DNA from: an uncultured Oscillospiraceae bacterium
GTDB taxonomy: Bacteria > Bacillota > Clostridia > Oscillospirales > Oscillospiraceae
NCBI GenBank assembly: GCA_910579775.1
Contig: CAJTUE010000002.1
Location: forward strand, 306,323 to 370,322
DNA: 64,000 bases
Direction of reading: 5' to 3'
Position 1 is the stretch's first letter. Each line of letters begins with the position of its first letter. The notes beneath the pieces were generated by a model. That model was not told the DNA's origin. It worked only from the letters and a program-made list of their open reading frames with translations, and ran no database searches. Positions 16,745 to 26,005 of the stretch are shown in pieces. The position numbers were made by a program, and so were the translations under genes.

Positions 16745-19516
16745 ATGCCTTCCTCTTCACAAAAGAAGCCGGCCTCCAGCCGCTCTACCGCGAGCGGCGG
16801 CAAGCGCGCCTCCGGCGGCTCCTCTGCCCGCTCGTCCTCCTCCCGCTCCCCATCGGGAACCAGCCGCAGAAGTCAGCCGGCCCCCAAGCCCATCCGCCGA
16901 GAGATCGGCGCAGTGGTGTGCCTGTTTTTGGCCCTCTTTGCCGCCCTGGGCTACTTTGGGCTGGACGGCATTTTCATCAATCTGCTCTCCGATGGTCTCA
17001 AGGGCCTGATCGGCTACGGCTACTGGCTGACCCCGCCGTTGCTGCTGCTGTGCGCCTATATCCTGGCCTTCCACCGGGGCCGTCCGGTGCGCCTGCGGCT
17101 CACCTGCGCTTTGCTGTTCCCTGTGCTGCTGGGTGCATTTCTTCACCTGACCCTCTGCAAGCTGGACTACCCCTGGGCCTGGGCCATGGTCAAGACCCTG
17201 TGGGCCGACGGGCTGGCGCTGAAGTGCGGCGGCGTATTGGGCGGACTGCTGTCCCTCTCCTTCTCGGCGGTGTTTTCCGGCATCGGCGCGGGAGTCGTGT
17301 TCGTGGTGCTGGCCGCCCTGTGCGTGCTGGGCATGTTCCACCTCAACCTCATCGAGCTGGTGGAGGACCTGCGGTCCCGGCCCCGGCGGGAGTATGATCC
17401 CGAAGACTTTCCCCCTCCCTCGCCCAAGCCGGTCCGTGAGAAGAAGCCTCCTGTTACCCGCACCGCCGCCACCACCCGTCCCAGCGACGTAGACATTCCC
17501 CTGGACGACGTGCCCCGGGTCCATGTGAACGTGGAGCACACCCCGAAAAAGACCGGGTTCTTCGACAAGGACCGCCGGGTGCCCACCCCCGGAGAATTTA
17601 TCTCCGGCGCCGCCTCCCGTCCGCCGAAAAAGGACAAGCTCCCCGCGGAGGACGTCCCTGTGGACCTTGCCGAGGAGGAGCCTCCCGTTTGGGAAGAGGC
17701 CTCCGACCTGCCCGGCGACGATACCCTGGACGCGCTGGAGCCCCCCTTCACCGTCCCCTCCCCCGGCGTGCCCCTGTCCGCCGACGCGGACCCCGACGTG
17801 ATGACGCCTGCCAAGCCCGTGGCGGACAAGCCCTCGGAAAAGGTCACCGCCAAGGAGGCCAAGGCCGCCGCGGAGGAGGTCACCCAGGAGATCTCCCAGT
17901 CTCTGGAGCAGGCCGCGCCCATGGCCTATCAATACCCGCCTGTCTCTCTACTCAAGCAGGAGTCTGGGGTAGAGGGCGGTCAGGCCCTGGGTGAGCTGAA
18001 GATGAACCAGGACCGGCTAGCGGAGGCCATCCGCTCCTTCGGCGTGGACGCCAACATCGTCAACGTGGTCCGGGGCCCCTCGGTCACCCGCTATGAGATG
18101 GAGCTGGACCAGGGGGTCAAGCTCAGCCGGGTCACCAATCTGGCCGACGACATTGCCCTGGCGCTCGGCGCGGAGGCGGTGCGCATTGCCCCCATCCCCG
18201 ATAAAATTTCCACCGTGGGCATCGAGGTGCCCAATAAGCTGGTATCCACCGTCCACATCCACGATGTGATCGACTCCAACGCTTTCACCTCCAGCGCCTC
18301 CAAGGTATCCTTCGCCGTGGGCAAGGACATCGGCGGCAACTGCATCGTGGGCAACATCGCCAAGCTCCCCCACCTGCTCATTGCCGGTACTACGGGCTCG
18401 GGCAAGTCGGTTTGTACCAACTCCCTGATCATCTCCCTTTTGTACAAGGCCACCCCCGAGGAGGTGCGCCTCATCATGGTAGACCCCAAGATGGTGGAGC
18501 TGGGCATTTACAACGGCATCCCCCATCTCCTCATCCCCGTGGTCACCGACCCCAAAAAGGCCGCGGGGGCGCTCCAGTGGGCGGTCACCGAGATGATGAA
18601 GCGTTACCGCGCCTTCTCCGAGGTGGGGGTGCGCGATCTGGCCTCTTACAACGCCAAGGCCGCCAAGACCGAGGGGATGGAGAAAATGCCCCAAGTGGTC
18701 GTGCTCATCGACGAGCTGGCCGACCTGATGCTGGTGGCCGCCAAGGAGGTGGAGGAATCCATCTGCCGTGTGGCCCAGATGGGCCGTGCCTCGGGGATGC
18801 ATCTGGTCATTGCCACCCAGCGCCCCTCCGCCGACGTGATCACCGGCCTGATGAAGGCCAACATCCCCAGCCGCATCGCCTTCGCCGTGTCCTCCTCTCT
18901 GGAGTCGCGCATCATTCTGGACACCACCGGTGCGGAGAAGCTGGTGGGCAAGGGCGATATGCTGTGGTTCCCCCTTGGCGCGGGCAAGCCCCACCGGGTC
19001 CAGGGCTGCTTCGTCTCCGACGAGGAGGTAGCCGCGGTGGTGGATTTTGTGAAACAAAGCGGCAGCGCGGAATATGATGAAGCAGTCATGGAAGAGATCG
19101 ACCGAAACGCCCAAGACAAGGATAAAGGCGCCAAGGGCGCGGGCGGCGCTCCCGGTGGCGACAGCAGCGGCGAGGACTTTGACGAGCTGCTCCCCGCCGC
19201 CATCGAGGTGGTGGTGGAGATGGGCCAGGCGTCTGTCTCTATGCTCCAGCGCCGCCTGAAGCTGGGCTATGGCCGGGCCGCCCGGCTGGTGGACCAGATG
19301 GAGGAAAAGGGCGTGGTAGGTCCCTTCGAGGGCGCCAAGCCCCGCCAGGTGCTGGTGACCAAGGAGCAGTGGCAGGAGATGCAGTACCGCCAGGGCCTTT
19401 CCCCCGCCCCCGCGTCCGCCGCCCCGTCCTCCGAGCCCCCATCCGCCGACACCCCCCAGGGCTTTGACGACGCGCCCCCCTTCGACCCGGAGGACGATCT
19501 CCCCGACGACAACTAA
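16745..19516 (+). CDS. ftsK: FtsK/SpoIIIE-type DNA translocase
   Basis: 923 residues. A basic Ser/Arg-rich N-terminus (about 45 residues) precedes about four membrane helices (roughly residues 60-200). A long acidic/proline-rich linker follows, then the RecA-like motor with Walker A GTTGSGKS (residues 548-555) and Walker B VVVLIDELADL. A C-terminal winged-helix gamma domain (ELLPAAIEVVVEMGQASVSMLQRRL and onward) recognises polar DNA motifs. The protein pumps chromosomal DNA through the division or sporulation septum. FtsK and SpoIIIE cannot be told apart by sequence alone; in a spore former it may do both jobs. The ATG at 16745 is preferred over an upstream TTG that sits too close to the AAGGAG site. 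Confidence 0.93.
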   Translation: MPSSSQKKPASSRSTASGGKRASGGSSARSSSSRSPSGTSRRSQPAPKPIRREIGAVVCLFLALFAALGYFGLDGIFINLLSDGLKGLIGYGYWLTPPLLLLCAYILAFHRGRPVRLRLTCALLFPVLLGAFLHLTLCKLDYPWAWAMVKTLWADGLALKCGGVLGGLLSLSFSAVFSGIGAGVVFVVLAALCVLGMFHLNLIELVEDLRSRPRREYDPEDFPPPSPKPVREKKPPVTRTAATTRPSDVDIPLDDVPRVHVNVEHTPKKTGFFDKDRRVPTPGEFISGAASRPPKKDKLPAEDVPVDLAEEEPPVWEEASDLPGDDTLDALEPPFTVPSPGVPLSADADPDVMTPAKPVADKPSEKVTAKEAKAAAEEVTQEISQSLEQAAPMAYQYPPVSLLKQESGVEGGQALGELKMNQDRLAEAIRSFGVDANIVNVVRGPSVTRYEMELDQGVKLSRVTNLADDIALALGAEAVRIAPIPDKISTVGIEVPNKLVSTVHIHDVIDSNAFTSSASKVSFAVGKDIGGNCIVGNIAKLPHLLIAGTTGSGKSVCTNSLIISLLYKATPEEVRLIMVDPKMVELGIYNGIPHLLIPVVTDPKKAAGALQWAVTEMMKRYRAFSEVGVRDLASYNAKAAKTEGMEKMPQVVVLIDELADLMLVAAKEVEESICRVAQMGRASGMHLVIATQRPSADVITGLMKANIPSRIAFAVSSSLESRIILDTTGAEKLVGKGDMLWFPLGAGKPHRVQGCFVSDEEVAAVVDFVKQSGSAEYDEAVMEEIDRNAQDKDKGAKGAGGAPGGDSSGEDFDELLPAAIEVVVEMGQASVSMLQRRLKLGYGRAARLVDQMEEKGVVGPFEGAKPRQVLVTKEQWQEMQYRQGLSPAPASAAPSSEPPSADTPQGFDDAPPFDPEDDLPDDN

Positions 19517-19538
19517 AACGCCATTGGAGGCTCTTTGT

Positions 19539-20579
19539 ATGAATGTCATCGTACTGGCCGGCGGCCTGAGCAGTGAGCGCAACGTCTCCCTCTCCACCGG
19601 GGCCAAGGTCTGCCAGGCCCTGGCCGAGCTGGGCCACAAGGCCGCGCTGGTGGATCTGTTTTTGGGACTGGAAAACTACCCTCGCCCCTATGAACAGATC
19701 TTTGACGCGCCGCCCCCCCTGCCCCCCACCGACATTGGCGCCCACGCCCCCGACCTTGAGGCGGTAAAGGGAAGCCGCGCCGACCAAAGCCGCCGGATGT
19801 TCGGCCCCGGTGTGCTGGAGGTCTGCTCGGCGGCGGACGTAGTGTTCCTGGGCCTTCACGGCGCCTGCGGCGAGGACGGACGGGTCCAGGCCGCCTTCGA
19901 CCTGCTGGGCATTCCCTACACCGGGAGCGGCTACCTGGGCAGCGCCATCGCCATGGACAAGGATTTTACCAAGCGCCTGGTCCGGGCAGAGGGAGTGCTC
20001 ACCCCCGACTGGCAGTATGTCTCTGTCACCACCGACAGCCTGGGTGAATTGACCGCCAAGCTGTCCCTCCCCTGTGTGGTAAAGGTGCCCACCGGCGGCT
20101 CGTCCATCGGCGTGACCATCTGCCGGGACCGGGAAGCTCTGCGAGACACCCTGGCCCGGCACCTTGGACAGCGTCTGCTGATGGAGGACTACATCGAGGG
20201 CCGTGAGTTTTCCTGCGGCGTGCTGGACAACAAGCCCCTCCCCCCCATCGAGATCATCCCCAAGGTGGGCTTTTACGACTACCAAAACAAATACCAGCCC
20301 GGCGCCACCACCGAGGTATGCCCGGCGGAGGTCACCCCCGCCGCCGCCCGTGTGATGCAGGACGCCGCTCTGCGGGTCCACCGCCTTCTGGGCCTTTGCG
20401 CCTATTCCCGCAGTGACTTTCTCATGACTAAGACCGGAGAGGTCTACTTCCTGGAGGTCAACACCCTCCCCGGCATGACCCCCACCAGCCTCATCCCCCA
20501 GGAGGCCGCCGCGGTGGGCGTTTCTTATCAGCAGCTGTGCCAGAGGCTCTTAGACCTGGCACAGCGTGAAAGGGGTTAA
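19539..20579 (+). CDS. ddl: D-alanine--D-alanine ligase
   Basis: 346-residue ATP-grasp enzyme. It joins two D-Ala for the peptidoglycan stem peptide. Visible parts: N-terminal MNVIVLAGGLSSERNVSL, the conserved LGLHGACGEDGRVQA and YTGSGYLGSAIAMDK segments, the omega-loop-like FYDYQNKYQPGATTEVCPAE (as in D-Ala-D-Ala rather than D-Ala-D-Lac enzymes), and the metal-ligand loop FLEVNTLPGMTPTSLIPQ. The ATG at 19539 has a TTGGAGG site. It lies between ftsK and murF; MurF uses its product. Confidence 0.94.
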   Translation: MNVIVLAGGLSSERNVSLSTGAKVCQALAELGHKAALVDLFLGLENYPRPYEQIFDAPPPLPPTDIGAHAPDLEAVKGSRADQSRRMFGPGVLEVCSAADVVFLGLHGACGEDGRVQAAFDLLGIPYTGSGYLGSAIAMDKDFTKRLVRAEGVLTPDWQYVSVTTDSLGELTAKLSLPCVVKVPTGGSSIGVTICRDREALRDTLARHLGQRLLMEDYIEGREFSCGVLDNKPLPPIEIIPKVGFYDYQNKYQPGATTEVCPAEVTPAAARVMQDAALRVHRLLGLCAYSRSDFLMTKTGEVYFLEVNTLPGMTPTSLIPQEAAAVGVSYQQLCQRLLDLAQRERG

Positions 20580-20585
20580 TACCAC

Positions 20586-21980
20586 ATGGAAGCTGTTACA
20601 TTAGCCCAAATCGCCCAGGCCGTGGGCGGCACGCTGTTGGGGGATGCCGACCCGTCTACCCCTGTCTCCACCGTCTGCTACAACACCCGGGAGCTTCATG
20701 AGGGAGACGTATTCCTCCCCCTGATGGGCGAGCGCACCGACGGTCACAACTTCATCGACCAGGCTCTGAAGAGCGGAGCGGTGGCTGCCTTCACCGCCCG
20801 CAAGCCGGGAACGCTCCTGCCCGGCAAGGGCTATATCCTTGTGAAGGATACCGCGGCGGTCCCCGCCACCCTGGCGGCATGGTACCGGAGCCGCTTCACC
20901 ATTCCCTATGTGTCGGTGACGGGCAGCGTAGGCAAGACTACCACCAAGGACATGGTGGCGGCGGTCTTGAGCGAAAAATTTTCCGTCTACAAGACTCCGG
21001 GCAACCACAACAACACCCTGGGGGTCCCCATGGCCCTTCTGGACCTCACCCACGAGCACCAGGTCGGCGTCATGGAGATGGGCATGAACCACGCTGGAGA
21101 GATCGACTTCATCAGCGCCCTGATCAAGCCCAGCATCACCCTCATCACCAACATTGGCGACGCTCACATCGAAAACCTGGGCTCCCGGAAGGGCATCCTG
21201 GCGGCCAAGGCAGAGGTGTTTGCCCATATGCCTGAGGACGGCCTCGCCATCCTCAACGGGGACGACGAACTGCTTATGACCCTCAAGGGGACCATCAAGC
21301 AGCGGATCATCACCTGCGGCGCCTCCCCCTACAACGACTACTACGTTTCTGACCTGGACCGGAACCTGGCCACCGATAACCTCCACTGCGTCCTCCACAC
21401 ACCGGCAGGTATGGCGGAATTGACCATCCCCGCTGTGGGAGACTATATGATCTACCCCGTGCTTATGGCCGCCGCCGTAGGTGAGCAGCTGGGCATGACG
21501 GCGGATGAGATCGTCCGGGGCGTGCTCCGCTATGCCCCCACCAAAATGCGCATGAATGTGGTGGACCGGGGTGCCCACGTGCGCATCCTGGACGACTGCT
21601 ACAACGCCAATCCCCAGTCCGTGCGGGCGGGCCTTCAGACTCTGGCCTCCACCCAGAGGGATTTTAAGGTGGCCATTTTGGGCGATATGCTGGAGCTGGG
21701 CCCCCTTGGCCCCAATATGCACGCCATGGTCGGCCAGCTCATCGGAGAGACCCACATCAACTGCCTGGTGGCCATCGGGGAGCTGTCCCGTCACACCGCC
21801 AAGGCCGCTGAGGACGCTCAGGTCCCCCAGGTCTATTGGTTTGCTACCAAGGAGGAGGCCCTGCCCACCATCGCCAAGCTGGTAGAACCCGGTTCAGCAA
21901 TCTTAGTCAAGGCCTCCCGCAAAATGGAATTTGAAGAGATCGTGCGGTATCTGGTGTCCATCACCCCGGAGAAGGAGTGA
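20586..21980 (+). CDS. murF: UDP-MurNAc-tripeptide--D-alanyl-D-alanine ligase MurF
   Basis: 464-residue cytoplasmic Mur ligase. It adds D-Ala-D-Ala to the UDP-MurNAc-tripeptide, completing the soluble peptidoglycan precursor. The three-domain layout is seen as an N-terminal substrate domain (CYNTRELHEGDVFLPLMGERTDGHNF), a P-loop VTGSVGKTTTKDMV in the central domain, and the C-terminal domain starting near RILDDCYNANPQSVRAGL. It starts 6 nt after ddl, so the two are probably translated from one mRNA. Confidence 0.95.
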   Translation: MEAVTLAQIAQAVGGTLLGDADPSTPVSTVCYNTRELHEGDVFLPLMGERTDGHNFIDQALKSGAVAAFTARKPGTLLPGKGYILVKDTAAVPATLAAWYRSRFTIPYVSVTGSVGKTTTKDMVAAVLSEKFSVYKTPGNHNNTLGVPMALLDLTHEHQVGVMEMGMNHAGEIDFISALIKPSITLITNIGDAHIENLGSRKGILAAKAEVFAHMPEDGLAILNGDDELLMTLKGTIKQRIITCGASPYNDYYVSDLDRNLATDNLHCVLHTPAGMAELTIPAVGDYMIYPVLMAAAVGEQLGMTADEIVRGVLRYAPTKMRMNVVDRGAHVRILDDCYNANPQSVRAGLQTLASTQRDFKVAILGDMLELGPLGPNMHAMVGQLIGETHINCLVAIGELSRHTAKAAEDAQVPQVYWFATKEEALPTIAKLVEPGSAILVKASRKMEFEEIVRYLVSITPEKE

Positions 21981-22029
21981 CCTTCCTTCCCCATCACGAT
22001 GCCGCGCCACGCGAGAAAAGGAAGCGTCT

Positions 22030-23943
22030 ATGATCGAATTATCCGTCACAAACCTGCGCCATGGCTTTGAGGTGGGGCAGAATATCTTTGAAGACGTCAC
22101 CTTCCAGGTGGACACCGGGGAACGGGTGGGTCTGCTGGGCCACAACGGCGCGGGCAAGACCACCCTCTTTCGGATGCTCTGCGGGGAGCTTATCCCCGAC
22201 AGCGGCTCCATTTCCCTTGCCAAGGGCTGCCGGGTGGGACTCATCTCCCAGATCCCCGTCTACCCCGAGGGATACACCGTAGAAGACGTACTGAACACCG
22301 CCTTTGCCCGGCTCCATGAGATGGAGCATCAGCTGACCGAGTTGGCCGCCAAGCTGTCCGAGGCCCCCGAGGACAAGGCCCTGCTGGCGAAGTACGACGC
22401 CCTCACCGCCGAATACGAGCACGCCGGGGGCTATGATACCGCTACTCCCTTAAACAAGGTCACGGCGGGGCTGGGCATCCCCCCGGAAATGCGCCAACAG
22501 GAATTTGCCGCCCTCTCTGGTGGGGAGAAGACCCGGGTCAATCTGGCCCGTCTTATCCTGGAGGACACCGACCTCCTTTTGCTGGACGAGCCCACTAACC
22601 ACCTGGACCTTCACGCCACCGAATGGCTGGAGGATTATTTGGACAAGTTCAAGGGCACCGTTCTGGCCATCTCCCACGACCGCTATTTCTTAGACCGGGT
22701 GGTCAAGCGCATCGTGGAGCTGGAGGAGGGCAAGGCCAATTTCTACGCCGGGAACTACTCCTTCTATGTGGTGGAGAAAAAACGCCGCTTTGACGAACAG
22801 CTCAAGCGCTATGAAAAGGAGCAGGCCAAGCTGGAACAGCTCCAGGCGGCGGTGGACAAGCTCCACCTCTGGGCCTTTATGGGCAACGACAAGCTTCACA
22901 AGCGGGCCTTCTCCATGGAAAAGCGCATGGAGAAGCTGCGCACCACCGACAAGCCCACCCAGCGCAAGGCCATGACCGCCTCCTTTGGAGAGCGGGAGTT
23001 CCACGGCGACGAGGTCTTCTCCACCGTAGCCCTCTCCAAGTCCTTTGGGGAGCGCACCCTGTTCCGGGACGTGAACCTGGTGGTCACCGGCAGAGAGCGC
23101 ATCGCCCTTCTGGGAGACAATGGCACGGGCAAATCCACCTTCCTGAAAATTTTGCTGAGCGAAGAACCGCCCACCTCCGGGCTGGTCCGCTTCGGCCCCA
23201 CCGTCAAGGTGGGCTATCTGCCCCAGCAGGTGGTCTTCGACCACCCGGAGCGCAATCTGGTGGACACCATGCTCTACGGCTGTAACTGCTCCACCCAGGA
23301 GGCCAGGGACCGTCTGGCGGCCTTCCAGTTCCGGGGCGAGGACGTGTTCAAGACCGTCTCCTCCCTCTCCGGCGGGGAAAAGAGCCGTCTGCGCCTTTGT
23401 ATGCTCATGGACGAGAAGATCAACCTCCTCATTTTGGACGAGCCCACCAACCACCTGGACATTGCCAGCCGGGAGTGGATGGAAGGGGCCATCGACGGCT
23501 TTGAGGGCTGTTTGCTGTTGGTCTCCCATGACCGCTACTTTATCGACCGCTTTGCCGGGCGGGTGTGGACCATCCAGGATCAACACATCGCCGATTTCAA
23601 GGGCGGTTACCAGGAATATCTGGCCCATCTGGAGCGCAAGGCTCAGTTGAAAAACGCCAAGCCCCCCGCCCCGGAGCCCACCGCCGCGCCCAAGCCGGAC
23701 AAGCCCAAGCGCCCCGGCGGCACCAAATATTTGGAGAAAGAGGTCGCCGCTGCGGAGCGGGCAGTGGCAAAGGCGGAGGAGGAGATGGACGAGCTGGCCT
23801 GCGCCATCGACGACGCCGCCAGCGACTATTTGAAGCTCCAGGAGCTATACGAAAAGCGGGAAGAATTAGAAAACAATATCGCGCATCTGTACGCCGTCTG
23901 GGAGAAGCTGGCGGCGGAACTGGAGGAGGCGAAGGGAACATGA
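22030..23943 (+). CDS. ABC-F family ATP-binding protein (YdiF/Uup-like)
   Basis: 637-residue soluble protein with two ABC domains and no membrane segment. First cassette: Walker A GHNGAGKTT (residues 38-46) and signature LSGGEKTRVNLARL. Second: Walker A GDNGTGKST and signature LSGGEKSRLRLCML. The two are joined by a charged interdomain linker (FDEQLKRYEKEQAKLEQLQAAV), and a Pro/Lys-rich plus coiled-coil C-terminal extension follows. ABC-F proteins act on ribosomes (translation factors, some antibiotic resistance). Length and C-terminal extension fit the YdiF/Uup type; there is no specific evidence of drug resistance. The start at 22030 gives the usual IELSVTNLRHGF beginning. Its stop overlaps the next ATG by 4 nt. 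Confidence 0.9.
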   Translation: MIELSVTNLRHGFEVGQNIFEDVTFQVDTGERVGLLGHNGAGKTTLFRMLCGELIPDSGSISLAKGCRVGLISQIPVYPEGYTVEDVLNTAFARLHEMEHQLTELAAKLSEAPEDKALLAKYDALTAEYEHAGGYDTATPLNKVTAGLGIPPEMRQQEFAALSGGEKTRVNLARLILEDTDLLLLDEPTNHLDLHATEWLEDYLDKFKGTVLAISHDRYFLDRVVKRIVELEEGKANFYAGNYSFYVVEKKRRFDEQLKRYEKEQAKLEQLQAAVDKLHLWAFMGNDKLHKRAFSMEKRMEKLRTTDKPTQRKAMTASFGEREFHGDEVFSTVALSKSFGERTLFRDVNLVVTGRERIALLGDNGTGKSTFLKILLSEEPPTSGLVRFGPTVKVGYLPQQVVFDHPERNLVDTMLYGCNCSTQEARDRLAAFQFRGEDVFKTVSSLSGGEKSRLRLCMLMDEKINLLILDEPTNHLDIASREWMEGAIDGFEGCLLLVSHDRYFIDRFAGRVWTIQDQHIADFKGGYQEYLAHLERKAQLKNAKPPAPEPTAAPKPDKPKRPGGTKYLEKEVAAAERAVAKAEEEMDELACAIDDAASDYLKLQELYEKREELENNIAHLYAVWEKLAAELEEAKGT

Positions 23944-24596
23944 ACACCAAACCCTACAGGCCCTACGGCGGGCGGCGGAGCCACCTCTTGCTCAAGATCC
24001 TGCTGGCCCTCATTCTGATCGCCGTCCTGGTCTTCGCCGGACTGGAGGTCTATATCTCTCTCCACGGTCAAACCCACCTGGTGGGCGAACCCAAGCTCAT
24101 GGTCATCTTCGGCTGTCAGATGAAAAAGGACGGGCCGTCGGTCCTGCTGAAGGACCGGCTGGACACCGCCCTTGCCTATCTGGCCGACCACCCGGATATG
24201 ACGGTCGTCGTCACCGGGGGCAAGGGAAACGACGAGCACGTTTCCGAGGCTCAGGGGATGTACGACTATCTGACCGCTCATGGGATCGAGGGAAACCGCA
24301 TCTACCGGGAGGACCAGTCCTTTAACACCTGGCAGAACGCGAACAACACCATGGCACTGATGGAGCGGGAGGATATGGACCTTACCCAGGATGTGGTCCT
24401 GGTGTCCAACGGCTTTCACCTCTCCCGCATCGAGCTTTTGTGGGACAGGGCGCGCAACGCCCGGCTGGCAGGCGAGACCTACCGTGACCAGTATGTCTCC
24501 ACCCTGGCCGCCCCGGTAAGCCACGCCCCCTCGGCAGTGCATATGTTCTTCCGGGAGCCGCTGGCGTTGGTGAAATCCTTTATGTTTGACCGTTAG
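23940..24596 (+). CDS. YdcF/SanA-like DUF218 membrane protein
   Basis: 218 residues: one N-terminal membrane helix (about residues 16-37, LLLKILLALILIAVLVFAGLE), then a DUF218 domain (LMVIFGCQMKKDGPSVLLKDRLDTA, VVVTGGKGNDEHVSEAQGMYDYL, EDQSFNTWQNANNTMAL, VVLVSNGFHLSRI). The family is linked to envelope functions (SanA, ElyC, YdcF), but its chemistry is not settled. The ATG overlaps the stop of the ABC-F gene (ATGA), which sets the start and indicates coupling. A longer in-frame reading upstream is a shadow of the ABC-F gene. Confidence 0.88.
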   Translation: MNTKPYRPYGGRRSHLLLKILLALILIAVLVFAGLEVYISLHGQTHLVGEPKLMVIFGCQMKKDGPSVLLKDRLDTALAYLADHPDMTVVVTGGKGNDEHVSEAQGMYDYLTAHGIEGNRIYREDQSFNTWQNANNTMALMEREDMDLTQDVVLVSNGFHLSRIELLWDRARNARLAGETYRDQYVSTLAAPVSHAPSAVHMFFREPLALVKSFMFDR

Positions 24597-24655
24597 GGAC
24601 CGGGAGTGGCCAACCTCTCCCCTGCCAAATACGCCGAGAAAGGAGGCGGGTCCAC

Positions 24656-25720
24656 ATGGAGGATAAATTAAAGGCCATTGAAGCACGCTATTCCCATATC
24701 CAGGCCCAGCTGGGCGCCTCGGAGACCTACGGTGACCCCGCTCTGGTGGCCAAGCTCAATAAGGAACAGCGGGATTTAGAGCCCGTGGTCACCGCCTTTC
24801 TCGCCTTTCAAAAGGCCAAGCGGGACATGGCGGAGGCCCAGGCGCTGATGAGCGACCCGGAGCTCAAGGACATAGCCCGGGAGGAATATCAGGCGGCTCA
24901 CGACGCTTTGCCGGAGTTGGAAAACCAGCTCAAGCTCCTGCTCCTTCCTCGTGACCCCAACGACGACAAAAGCGTCGTCGTGGAGCTGCGGGCCGGAGTG
25001 GGCGGCGAGGAATCCGCCCTCTTTGCCCACTCCCTGTTTCGGATGTACTCCATGTATGCCGAGTCCAAGGGTTGGAGCGTGGAGGTCATGTCCGCCAATG
25101 AGACAGAGCTGGGGGGCGTGAAGGAGCTGGTGTTTCTCATCCAGGGGGACGGGGTCTACTCCAAAATGAAGTTTGAAAGCGGCGTCCACCGTGTTCAGCG
25201 GGTGCCCGAGACCGAATCGGGTGGGAGGGTCCACACCTCCACCGCCACCGTCGCTGTCCTCCCCGAGGTGGACGAGGTGGAGGTGGACATCGACCCCGCC
25301 GACATTGAAATGCAGGTCTTTCGTTCCTCCGGTGCGGGCGGACAGCATGTGAACAAGACCTCCTCCGCCGTGCGCCTCATCCACAAGCCCAGCGGCCTGG
25401 TGGTGGAGTGCCAACAGGAGCGCAGCCAATTCCAAAACCGGGACAAGGCCATGCTCATGCTGCGAAGCAAGCTCTACGAGCAGGCCCAGACAGCCCAGAC
25501 CGACGCCATTACCCAAGAGCGGCGCACTCAGGTGGGCACCGGGATGCGCAACGAGCGCATCCGCACCTACAACTTCCCCCAAGGCCGGCTCACCGACCAC
25601 CGGGTAGGCTTGACCCTTTACAAGCTGGACGCCGTCATGGACGGCGATCTAGACGAGATCATTGACGCGCTGCGCACCGCCGCGCAAGCGGAGCAGCTGA
25701 AACAACAAGCGGCCCAGTAA
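24656..25720 (+). CDS. prfA: Peptide chain release factor 1
   Basis: 354 residues, standard RF1 length. The catalytic GGQ (residues 228-230, in SSGAGGQHVNKT) and the stop-codon-reading P-x-T region (PET, residues 184-186, in HRVQRVPETESGGRVHTS) identify RF1, which releases peptides at UAA and UAG. A GAAAGGAGG site precedes the ATG. The usual partner gene prmC, which methylates the GGQ glutamine, is not nearby. Confidence 0.95.
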   Translation: MEDKLKAIEARYSHIQAQLGASETYGDPALVAKLNKEQRDLEPVVTAFLAFQKAKRDMAEAQALMSDPELKDIAREEYQAAHDALPELENQLKLLLLPRDPNDDKSVVVELRAGVGGEESALFAHSLFRMYSMYAESKGWSVEVMSANETELGGVKELVFLIQGDGVYSKMKFESGVHRVQRVPETESGGRVHTSTATVAVLPEVDEVEVDIDPADIEMQVFRSSGAGGQHVNKTSSAVRLIHKPSGLVVECQQERSQFQNRDKAMLMLRSKLYEQAQTAQTDAITQERRTQVGTGMRNERIRTYNFPQGRLTDHRVGLTLYKLDAVMDGDLDEIIDALRTAAQAEQLKQQAAQ

Positions 25721-25741
25721 GACCGCCAAGGAGGACATTTC

Positions 25742-26005
25742 ATGGAGCTTCTCATTCACTTCCCCTCCCTTCCCCAGGGGGCGACCCTGGAGCAGGTCAA
25801 GGATGACCTGGCGGGACTTTTGGAGGACGACGGCTTTCTCCTCGGCTCCGGCCCCCACCACATCGACATCGACCTGCTGGGGGAGGACGACAACAAAAAC
25901 CCCAAGTACGGCATCCTCACCGTCAAGCACTACCTCCAGCAGGCGGGGTTTGACAAGGCCACCACCATTGAGCTGGCGGGCACTCCCGTGGGCATTTTTG
26001 AATGA
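25742..26005 (+). CDS. Hypothetical acidic protein
   Basis: 87-residue acidic protein that I do not recognise (MELLIHFPSLPQGATLEQVK and onward, ending LAGTPVGIFE). No signal peptide or membrane helix. The predicted alternation of strands and helices suggests a small globular domain. It has a strong AAGGAGG site 22 nt after prfA, and its stop overlaps the next start (ATGA), so it is a real gene coupled to translation-related neighbours. A role in translation is only a guess. Confidence 0.7.
   Translation: MELLIHFPSLPQGATLEQVKDDLAGLLEDDGFLLGSGPHHIDIDLLGEDDNKNPKYGILTVKHYLQQAGFDKATTIELAGTPVGIFE

Noticed and set aside
18960..18999. GGGCAAGCCCC-like match to the REP palindrome inside ftsK
   Set aside because: Only the central bases match; the flanking GTAGGGG/CCCG part is missing and it is ordinary coding sequence (GAGKPHR).
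20220..20340. Possible vancomycin-resistance-type (D-Ala-D-Lac) ligase
   Set aside because: The loop FYDYQNKYQPGATTEVCPAE has the D-Ala-D-Ala type pattern and no van genes are nearby; the neighbours are normal wall-synthesis genes.
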